From contig CACYZW010000005.1 in NCBI GenBank assembly GCA_902778995.1, positions 1 through 60,731 of the forward strand: a DNA stretch of 60,731 nt, written 5' to 3'. Under the pieces are notes generated by a model. That model searched no databases. It was not told the DNA's origin and saw only the letters and a list, made by a program, of their open reading frames with translations. Source of the stretch: an uncultured Eubacteriales bacterium. GTDB taxonomy: Bacteria > Bacillota > Clostridia > Christensenellales > Aristaeellaceae. Positions 54,387 through 60,731 of the stretch are shown here, piece after piece. The position numbers and the translations under genes are program-made. Within the stretch, counting starts at the first letter, position 1; every line of letters begins with the position of its first letter.

Positions 54387-55841
54387 ATGCTGCAGATTTT
54401 GAAGAACCTTACCAATAAGACCCTCACCGAGAACGGCGCGGTGACCCTTCGATCCACCGGCTCGGAGTGCCTCGACCTGTTCGCCACCATCGGCGCCCTG
54501 CGCAATGCCAGCGACGCGGAGATCGAGACCCGCTTCCTGCGCGCCTACGCCGAAAACCCCGACCTGGCCATGAAGATTCTCTTCTACGCCCGTGATATCC
54601 GCGGCGGCCTGGGCGAGCGCCGGGTGTTCAGGGTGCTGATGCGCTGGCTGGCCCAGAACCAGCTGGCCTCGGCGCTGCGCAACCTGCCCTATGTGGCCGA
54701 GTATGGCCGCTGGGACGACGTGCTGGCGCTGCTGGATACCCCCGCAAGGGGCGAGGCCGTGGCGCTGCTCAAGTACCAGTTCAGCCTGGACATGGCGGCG
54801 CTTGACAGGGGCGAGCCCGTCTCCCTGCTGGGCAAGTGGCTGCCCTCCGTGAACGCCTCCAATGATGACACCGTTCGCGCCGCGAAGCAGCTGGCCCGCG
54901 CCTTCGGCATGACCGACGCGCGGTACCGCAGGGCGCTGTCCGCGCTGCGCCGGACCATCCGAATCCTGGAAAACAACCTGCGCGAGAGGGATTATTCCTT
55001 CGACTATGCGCAGCAGCCCTCGAAGGCCATGTTCAAGTATCGGCGTGCCTTCCTGCGCAACGACGAGGCCCGCTACCGCGGCTTCATGGAGAAGGTCAAT
55101 CGGGGCGAGGCCACAGTGAACACCGGCGCCCTGATGCCCTACGAGATCGTAGAGGCGGCCTATGAAGCATCCGAGGCAGACCGCGCATCGCTGAACATGA
55201 CCTGGAACGCGCTGGAGGACTTCACCGACGACGAGAACGCCCTGGTGGTGGCGGACGGCTCCTACTCCATGTATTGTTGCGGCAAGCCCACCCCCGCAGC
55301 CGTGGCGCAGTCCCTGGCGATCTATTTCGCCCAGCGCAACCGCGGCGCGTTCCGCAACGCCTTCATCACCTTCTCCATGAATCCCCGCCTTGTAGAGCTC
55401 AAGGGCTCGGACATCGTGGAGGTCGTGCGCTACTGCCGCACCTTTGACGAGTGTGCGAACACCAATCTGCAAAAGGTCTTTGAGCTGATCCTGCGGGCGG
55501 CGGTGGAGAACCGCGTGCCCCAGGCGGAGCTGCCCTCGACCCTGTACATCGTCTCCGATATGGAATTCGACCTGTGCGCAAAGAACGCCTCCCTGACCAA
55601 CTTCGAGCAGGCCAATGAGCTGTACCGGCGTTACGGCTACCGTCTGCCCCGGGTGGTGTTCTGGAACGTGCAGTCCCGCAACCGGCAGCAGCCCGTGAGC
55701 AGCAACGCGCAGGGCGTGGCACTGGTATCCGGCTGCACCGCCCGGATCTTCTCCCAGGTCATGAAGGGCGATTTGGACCCCTACCGCAACATGATGTACG
55801 TGGTGGGCTCCGATCGCTACGCCGTGATCCAGGCGGCCTGA
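54387..55841 (+). CDS. DUF2828/TROVE-like protein with von Willebrand A domain (Ro60-like architecture)
   Basis: The 484-residue protein starts at the ATG at 54387 after AAAGGAG. Residues ~20-280 are helical repeats with ENPDLAMKILFYARDIRGGLGERRVFRVLMRWLA, typical of DUF2828 and related to the TROVE RNA-binding ring. Residues ~285-480 are a vWA domain with the metal site DGSYSM, a threonine in ANTNLQK and SDMEFD. This is the layout of Ro60/Rsr, which bind Y RNAs and misfolded RNAs. It lies directly downstream of the tRNA-like array. The DUF2828 name is more certain than the Ro60 analogy. RNA binding is inferred. Confidence 0.83.
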   Translation: MLQILKNLTNKTLTENGAVTLRSTGSECLDLFATIGALRNASDAEIETRFLRAYAENPDLAMKILFYARDIRGGLGERRVFRVLMRWLAQNQLASALRNLPYVAEYGRWDDVLALLDTPARGEAVALLKYQFSLDMAALDRGEPVSLLGKWLPSVNASNDDTVRAAKQLARAFGMTDARYRRALSALRRTIRILENNLRERDYSFDYAQQPSKAMFKYRRAFLRNDEARYRGFMEKVNRGEATVNTGALMPYEIVEAAYEASEADRASLNMTWNALEDFTDDENALVVADGSYSMYCCGKPTPAAVAQSLAIYFAQRNRGAFRNAFITFSMNPRLVELKGSDIVEVVRYCRTFDECANTNLQKVFELILRAAVENRVPQAELPSTLYIVSDMEFDLCAKNASLTNFEQANELYRRYGYRLPRVVFWNVQSRNRQQPVSSNAQGVALVSGCTARIFSQVMKGDLDPYRNMMYVVGSDRYAVIQAA

Positions 55842-55857
55842 ACACAATATGACAAGA

Positions 55858-55886
55858 GCGCGGGGATGCGCATAAAGCCCCCGCGC
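55858..55886. terminator. Hairpin after the DUF2828 gene
   Basis: GCGCGGGG (55858-55865) pairs with CCCCGCGC (55879-55886). No T run follows. It lies between convergent genes. Confidence 0.4.
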
Positions 55887-55908
55887 CCACAATATGTACC
55901 GCCACAAA

Positions 55909-56418
55909 TCATCCCTCGTCTCTCCATCGGACGCCCGCCCGACGCAGCCTTTCATGGGTATCGGATACCTTCGCGGCAGGAAACACCGTAGCGGTCCCCC
56001 GGCGCAATATTTCCGCTTTTAATCCCCTCCTGACCGCGCCCAGGGCCGTGGCGGCGACGCAGCCGCATTCATCCAGGCCGCACAGACGCACCGTGTCGAC
56101 GCCCTGCGCTTTCAGCAGCTTTCTCAACGCCCCGTTTGTTAGCGCATCGCCAAAGTACTTGTCAAAGCAGTGGCCGGAGACCACATCCAGCCCGCCGTAC
56201 AGCTCCGCGCCTTCCGTCCCCGCGATCGAATAGCCGAACAGGAGCCGGTTTGTGGGAAGGTTTTGTATGATGTGGCGAATGTAGATGACCCGCTGGTGCC
56301 GATGGATCAGCCCGTTTACGGATGCGACCAGCCGCGGCGTGTCATAGGAAAAACGCCCCTTGCGTTGCTCCCACAGGTAATCGTTCTGCATATCAATCAC
56401 AAGCAGCGCTGTCTGCAC
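55909..56418 (-). CDS. Isochorismatase-family cysteine hydrolase
   Basis: I start the 169-residue protein at GTG 56418, because AAAGGAGG lies seven bases upstream and longer forms run into a MITE. Motifs: ALLVIDMQNDYL (catalytic Asp), a region with conserved lysine HCFDKYFGDALT and GLDECGCVAATALGAVRRG, where the cysteine nucleophile lies. The family includes nicotinamidases and isochorismatases; the substrate is unknown. Confidence 0.87.
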   Translation of the reverse strand: MQTALLVIDMQNDYLWEQRKGRFSYDTPRLVASVNGLIHRHQRVIYIRHIIQNLPTNRLLFGYSIAGTEGAELYGGLDVVSGHCFDKYFGDALTNGALRKLLKAQGVDTVRLCGLDECGCVAATALGAVRRGLKAEILRRGTATVFPAAKVSDTHERLRRAGVRWRDEG

Positions 56419-56482
56419 GGCGACGCCTCCTTTGGTCGTCCGGGTCCTCCGGCCTCGTCCACATCTTCCCTCGCGCGATTTC

Positions 56483-56648
56483 TTAAGAAAACACCGCATA
56501 ATCGAGTCGTGCAGCAACGAGATGAATTTTAGTCAGATGCGAAATGTAAAAACCACAGTTTACCTGGATTGGTAATCAAGGGTTTTGCGGACAGCAGGCG
56601 GCTGAAATTCAGCCGTTAGCGCCATGAGCATCGTGCGGCGTTGCCTGA
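56483..56648 (+). repeat. TTAAGGAAA-type MITE, full copy 4
   Basis: The unit runs from TTAAGAAAACACCGCATAAT to CATCGTGCGGCGTTGCC. It keeps GAGTCGTGCAGCAACGAGAT and GGCTGAAATTCAGCC. It separates the isochorismatase-like gene from the kinase-like gene. Confidence 0.8.
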
Positions 56649-56659
56649 TTCAGTCGCGC

Positions 56660-57682
56660 TCAAAACAGTATCGTATCCAGCCTGTCCACCAGCGCTGCGA
56701 TTTTCAGCCTGTAGTGCTCGATTTTCTCCCGGTCCCCATCGGTCAGCCCGTGCCTCCTGTATATCTTGCGGATCATCCGGGAATAGCTCACGATCGACGC
56801 CTTTTCCCGCACCGCCCTCAGCCGCGCCTCATCCTCTGTCTCCAGGTAGTGGGCCAGGAAGCGGTGGAAAAACTGTCGGGAGGTTTCATAGGAAAAGCCC
56901 TTGAAGCGCTCAGCCATCTTCGGATCGTCCTCGCCCAGCACCACATAGAAGTAATACAGGTCGCTGATTTCCGCGATGGGATGTCCCGTGGAGAACCGAT
57001 CCATGTCGATCAGCAGCGGCTCCCCATCTTGTAAAAATACGTTACCCGTGTGGAAATCCCCGTGGAGCAGGGTCTTGCGAACGGAGATTTCATTCACAAG
57101 TCCCATGCACTTTTTTGCGAGCGCCCGGTCCACGCGCCCAACCCCGCCTTCGATATAGGTTCTCAGCCTTTCCACAGCCTCCGGGAAGTCGTTCCCGGAA
57201 GCCTCGATGACGTGGATCGTATGGGCCAGCTCCGCCATGATCCTCGCATAGGTATCCACTTGTCCGGGGCTCCCGGCGATGTACCTCGAAATCGTCTCCG
57301 ACTCCACCAGCTCGTACATGGCCCCGTACCGATCCACGGCGCCGCTGCCCAGATCTTCGATTTGAGCCGCCGTCGTTTTTGCCAAGGTCAAAACCGACGG
57401 ACCCTCGGGGCTTGACGCCTTTACGGAGACGATGCCGAAGGGAATCGCGGTGGGAATGCCCATGATAAACGCCTTTCGGCTGAGGGCGATCTCCCGCTCC
57501 ACGTCGTGAAAGGTGTTTTTCTGATCGTTCACCTTGATCACCAGCTCGTCGTCGTAGCGGTACACAGCGCCCTTGGCCCCCCGTCCGATGAGCTTGCAGC
57601 CGTCGATGGAGACCTCCCGATACCTCCTGCGATGCGCCTTGTCCGCATCAAACGTCCCCGGCCAGACGAAGTTGATGTGCAT
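56660..57682 (-). CDS. Aminoglycoside phosphotransferase-like kinase
   Basis: The 340-residue protein begins after AAGGAG. It has a kinase-like glycine loop (LIGRGAKGAVYRYDDELVIKV), the catalytic loop LLHGDFHTGNVFLQ and the metal site LLIDMDRFSTGHP. It belongs to the APH/choline-kinase superfamily; many members phosphorylate small molecules other than antibiotics. The substrate is unknown. Confidence 0.84.
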   Translation of the reverse strand: MHINFVWPGTFDADKAHRRRYREVSIDGCKLIGRGAKGAVYRYDDELVIKVNDQKNTFHDVEREIALSRKAFIMGIPTAIPFGIVSVKASSPEGPSVLTLAKTTAAQIEDLGSGAVDRYGAMYELVESETISRYIAGSPGQVDTYARIMAELAHTIHVIEASGNDFPEAVERLRTYIEGGVGRVDRALAKKCMGLVNEISVRKTLLHGDFHTGNVFLQDGEPLLIDMDRFSTGHPIAEISDLYYFYVVLGEDDPKMAERFKGFSYETSRQFFHRFLAHYLETEDEARLRAVREKASIVSYSRMIRKIYRRHGLTDGDREKIEHYRLKIAALVDRLDTILF

Positions 57683-57767
57683 AATCAGCTCCTTGAACGC
57701 GCCTGTATTTGTTGGGGAGGGCCCCAGCCGCCCGGCGATGGTTCGACAGTACCGGGACAGCGCCCGG

Positions 57768-59786
57768 TTACCACACCACCTTTTTCAGCGCCACGCCGCA
57801 GCGGCAGGGCAGGTACAGCTGTATGCCGTAGCCGAACTCTGTCTCCCGGGCGTGGTAGATATAATCCATGTCGGTGCGGCTCTGGCCGCCGAAGGGCCAG
57901 TCGTCGGTGGAAAGCACGACCTTGTACCCGCCGGGGCCGGTGACGCGACAGTTGATGAACACGCCCTCCTGGGACCAGGTGGGATGCAGGTTGAAGGCGT
58001 ACAGCAATCCGCCCCGTGCAAAGATGATGAGCTTGCGGTAGTTGTCGATCCACAGGCTCTCCGCCGGGCCGGTGCAGTGTACCTTGTGGGTGTTCATGTG
58101 GTAGGTCATGGCCCGGTCAAAGGCCGCCAGCCAGTCGAACTTCATGTCCCAGTCGTGCACCAGCGACCACTGTCTGCGGGCGTAGTGATAGCTCCAGTTG
58201 TTGCCCTCCCTCGGAAAGTCCACCCACTCGGGATGTCCGAATTCGTTGCCGATGAAGTTCAGATAGCCATTTCCCGCCGTGGCGCAGGTCAGAAAGCGTA
58301 TGACCTTGTGCATGTCGATGGCCCGGTCCATGGTGGGGGTGTGGTAATCCTTTTTCATGCCGTCGTACATCTCCGCGCCCGCCAGCCGGAACATCAGCGA
58401 CTGGTCGCCCACCAGCGCCTGGTCGTGGGACTCGGCATAGCCGATGCTCATCTCGCCGGGGCGTCCCCAGGTCAGCTCGTGCCACAGGTAGTGCATGTCC
58501 CAGTAATCCTGCATCTGGTCCTTGACCAGCTTGATCCACATGTCCGGTATGCCCATGGACAGCCGGTAGTCGAAGCCCACGCCGCCGTACTCCAGCGGCA
58601 GGCACATGCCCGGAAAGGCGCTGACATCCTCGGCGATGGTCATGGCCTTGCTGTTGTAGCCATGTATCAGCTCGTTCGCCAGCATCAAATAGATGCGCCC
58701 GTCCACGTTGGTGTTCATCGAGAACAGGGAATCGTAGCCGCCGAAGCCCTCCAGGCCGTGGTTTTCGTACATGATGGAGGTCACGCCGTCGAATCGGAAG
58801 CCGTCGAAGTGGAACTCCTCCATCCAGTATTTGAGGTTCGACAGCAGGAAGTGGAGCACCTCGTGCTTGGAATAGTCGAATATCCGCGTCTGCCAGCCCG
58901 CGTGCCAGCCCCGCGCGCCGTCGTGGAAATACTGGTAATTCGTGCCGTCCAGCTGGTTCAGGCCCTCGCCCACGTTCGGGCAGGCGTGGCTGTGCACCAC
59001 GTCCAGCAGCACGGAAATGCCCATGCCGTGGGCCTTGTTGATCAGGTACTTCAAATCGTCCGGCGTACCGTAGCGGTGGGACGGCGCGAAGAAGTTGGTC
59101 ACCTGGTAGCCGAAGGAGGCATAGTAGGGATGCTCCTGTATCGCCATCAGCTGCACGGTGTTGTAGCCCGCGTACTTGATCCAGCCGAGGGTTTCATCGG
59201 CAAATTCACGGTAGGAACCGATGTGGCCGTGCTCCTGGGACATGCCGATGTGGGCTTCGTAGATCATCGGGGAATCGGGGCGCTGCCTGCCGAAGTAATC
59301 CCAGTCCGTCCACTCAAAGGGCTCGTCCGGCATCCAGATCTGCCCGCAAAGGGTCTCCGTCGCCATGTCCATCACGCACCGGGTCATGTAGGCCGGGATG
59401 CGCTCGAAGCTGGCGCCCTGCCTTCCCACCATCAGCTTGACGAACTGGCCGTGCTTCAGGGCGTCCCAGCCGTCGAGGCAGACTTCCCACACGCCGTTGC
59501 CGATGTGGCTGAGGGGACAGTCCCACTTCGCCCAGCCGTTGAAATCGCCGGTCAGCCAGGCGGCGTCCGCGCCGGGCAGCCACTCCCGGTACACCCACCC
59601 GGTTTCGGTTCTGTGAAAGCCAAAGTAGCGGTGGCCGTTGGCGAAGTCCGAGAGGCTTCCCTCCCCCGCCAGATGCCAGCGCCGGTCGTTGAATCGGTCG
59701 AGGTGCATCCTGATCTCCCCGGCATAGGGATTCAGGGTCGGGTCCTTCTCCATCAGCAGCCACAGCGCGTTATCGACGTGTATCAT
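57768..59786 (-). CDS. glgB: 1,4-alpha-glucan branching enzyme (GH13_8-like)
   Basis: The 672-residue enzyme starts at the ATG at 59786 after AAGGAGG. An N-terminal CBM48-like region (GDFNGWAKWDCPLSHIGNGVWEV) precedes the GH13 barrel with LDVVHSHA, GFRFDGVTSIMY (nucleophile Asp), TIAEDVSAFP (acid Glu) and AESHDQ. The pattern is closer to eukaryotic-type branching enzymes than to classical GlgB. It introduces alpha-1,6 branches in glycogen. No other glycogen gene is adjacent. Confidence 0.9.
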   Translation of the reverse strand: MIHVDNALWLLMEKDPTLNPYAGEIRMHLDRFNDRRWHLAGEGSLSDFANGHRYFGFHRTETGWVYREWLPGADAAWLTGDFNGWAKWDCPLSHIGNGVWEVCLDGWDALKHGQFVKLMVGRQGASFERIPAYMTRCVMDMATETLCGQIWMPDEPFEWTDWDYFGRQRPDSPMIYEAHIGMSQEHGHIGSYREFADETLGWIKYAGYNTVQLMAIQEHPYYASFGYQVTNFFAPSHRYGTPDDLKYLINKAHGMGISVLLDVVHSHACPNVGEGLNQLDGTNYQYFHDGARGWHAGWQTRIFDYSKHEVLHFLLSNLKYWMEEFHFDGFRFDGVTSIMYENHGLEGFGGYDSLFSMNTNVDGRIYLMLANELIHGYNSKAMTIAEDVSAFPGMCLPLEYGGVGFDYRLSMGIPDMWIKLVKDQMQDYWDMHYLWHELTWGRPGEMSIGYAESHDQALVGDQSLMFRLAGAEMYDGMKKDYHTPTMDRAIDMHKVIRFLTCATAGNGYLNFIGNEFGHPEWVDFPREGNNWSYHYARRQWSLVHDWDMKFDWLAAFDRAMTYHMNTHKVHCTGPAESLWIDNYRKLIIFARGGLLYAFNLHPTWSQEGVFINCRVTGPGGYKVVLSTDDWPFGGQSRTDMDYIYHARETEFGYGIQLYLPCRCGVALKKVVW

Positions 59787-59949
59787 GGAGTCAGCCTCCT
59801 TGTGCCTTGGTTTGATTGCATTGCGCCAGCGGGATCGAAAACCGGGGAACCGCACGCATTGCGGCGGCCTTCCGGCCTGTCCATGGGCCGAATGTCGGCG
59901 TCGCGCCCGCGTTCAGGGCATATCCGCCTGCGGGATGCCGATTCGGAAA

Positions 59950-60543
59950 TCATCGCCTGTTGGCATAGCGCGCGTCCCGCTTTTCAGCTTCGAACACGAA
60001 ATAGCCGTCGATTTCCCGGATCCTGACGCCGCCGAATATGGCGATCATCCTGTTGCGATACCATTCCCTTCGCTTCGTCACCATCACCAGCCTGCCGCCG
60101 AGCTTCAGCCGGTTGAAGCCCTTCTCAATAAAGCCCTTCGCCACGGAAAAATCGCTCTGATAGGGCGGGTTGGACAGGATCAGGTCAAACCCGGTGTCCT
60201 CGAGCGCCGAAAAGCCGTCGGACAGCACGGTCTTTGCGCGCGCCACGCCGTTTCGCGCCGCGTTGCGCGCGGCGATTTCAACGGCCAGCGGGTCGATGTC
60301 GCACATCACCACGTTCTCCGCGCCGCACAGCCTGGCCGCCGTTATGCCCACCAGTCCGCATCCGCAGCCCAGATCCAACACCCGCATACCCGGCGCAAAA
60401 TCCACACAGGAGAGCATGGCCATCGTGCCCCGATCCGCCCGCAGAGGTGAAAACAGCGACGGCGCGGTCTCCAGTACCAGCCGCAGTCCCTTGACCTCCG
60501 CCGTTATAACGCCCATCCTCAAGTCCTCCGCGCATCGATCCAT
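59950..60543 (-). CDS. Class I methyltransferase of the small (MTS) type
   Basis: The 198-residue protein starts at the ATG at 60543, because AAGGGAG lies just upstream and the promoter just before that. The SAM site is MRVLDLGCGCGLVGITAA and the catalytic motif is LILSNPPYQSD, as in RNA or protein N-methyltransferases (RsmC/TrmN6/PrmC group). The substrate is probably an exocyclic or adenine nitrogen in RNA. Which RNA cannot be told. Confidence 0.87.
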   Translation of the reverse strand: MDRCAEDLRMGVITAEVKGLRLVLETAPSLFSPLRADRGTMAMLSCVDFAPGMRVLDLGCGCGLVGITAARLCGAENVVMCDIDPLAVEIAARNAARNGVARAKTVLSDGFSALEDTGFDLILSNPPYQSDFSVAKGFIEKGFNRLKLGGRLVMVTKRREWYRNRMIAIFGGVRIREIDGYFVFEAEKRDARYANRR

Positions 60544-60558
60544 ATTCTCCCTTTTCCC

Positions 60559-60588
60559 ATTATAACACATATTTTCAATCGAAAGCAA
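60559..60588 (-). promoter_or_regulatory. Promoter of the methyltransferase gene
   Basis: On the minus strand TTGCTT (60588-60583) and TATAAT (60564-60559) are 18 bases apart. Confidence 0.65.
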
Positions 60589-60601
60589 GAATAATATGGA
60601 C

Positions 60602-60708
60602 CATATGGGGATATGACGTTACTGCTCAGCCTCCGGCTTCGCAGTAACTGTCGAAGGGGGACAGGTCCCCCTTCGAACAGGCGCGACGCTTCAATCCGCA
60701 GGATTGAA
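60602..60708. repeat. Run of four consecutive perfect hairpins
   Basis: The four stems are CATAT-GGGG-ATATG (60602-60615), GTTACTGC/GCAGTAAC (60618-60625 with 60641-60648), CGAAGGGGGA-CAGG-TCCCCCTTCG (60652-60675) and TTCAATCC-GCA-GGATTGAA (60690-60708). No ORF is present. The region continues past the window edge and looks like a palindromic repeat cluster. Confidence 0.65.
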
Positions 60709-60731
60709 CCGTCCGCGTCCCGGCCTTTGGC

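Noticed and set aside
57573-60026. Plus-strand open frame of 817 codons
   Set aside because: It is antisense to glgB, which has full catalytic motifs; the frame has no recognisable domain.

Overview
The window looks like a chromosomal piece of a high-GC member of the Clostridia (Bacillota). The evidence is Gram-positive style AGGAGG ribosome binding sites, frequent TTG and GTG starts, a PyrK/PyrD (class 1B) pair, HslV/HslU, SH3b-domain secreted proteins, an Rrf2 regulator, an HPr-like protein, a GH13_8-type branching enzyme and TrmFO. No rRNA or CRISPR array is visible. The exact genus cannot be read from the sequence alone.

Layout. 0.3-10.7 kb is a surface and signalling block: a peptidoglycan-binding protein, a hypothetical secreted protein, a four-SH3b protein, a GGDEF protein, a metallo-beta-lactamase fold enzyme and a very large surface protein whose signal-peptide exon is separated from the body by a one-base frameshift. 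11.4-17 kb holds a membrane HD-GYP protein, a CBS-domain membrane protein, xanthine phosphoribosyltransferase and a NagD-like phosphatase. 17-28.6 kb is a pyrimidine operon (pyrC-carB-xre-pyrK-pyrD-AEC transporter-pyrF-GNAT-pyrE-pyrB-pyrI). It is preceded by a strong promoter and an intrinsic terminator inside the leader, and closed by a strong terminator. 28.7-40 kb carries a TauE-like permease hit at its last codon by a complete ISAs1-family element, a GT2-GtrA fusion, dprA, topA, trmFO, hslV, a DUF559 protein, a GNAT and hslU. 40-49.5 kb carries an SH3b/propeller secreted protein, a nucleotidyltransferase-phosphomannomutase fusion, metI-metN-metQ (MetQ appears circularly permuted), Rrf2, YdcF and an HPr-like protein.

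The most unusual region is about 49.7-56 kb. Two RlaP-like (pol-beta fold, RNA-ligase-associated) nucleotidyltransferases are transcribed away from a roughly 0.9-kb protein-free array. The array holds a long-stem structured RNA, two tRNA-Lys genes (UUU and CUU anticodons), several degenerate tRNA-like units and further hairpins. Directly after it comes a DUF2828/TROVE-like plus von Willebrand A protein, that is, a Ro60-like architecture. Ro proteins bind Y RNAs and some bacterial Y RNAs carry tRNA-like modules, so I read this as a candidate RNP or RNA-repair island with its own set of Y/tRNA-like RNAs. This is inference from architecture, not demonstrated.

The window is also rich in small non-autonomous repeats. 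A ~168-bp element with TTAAGGAAA...TTTCCTTAA ends is present in four full copies plus fragments. A second ITR element lies at the left edge. An A/G-rich-to-C/T-rich intergenic element recurs inside operons. There are also an 87-bp inverted pair with a strong hairpin and a 94-bp tandem pair. In at least three cases an inserted element supplies the stop codon of a neighbouring gene.
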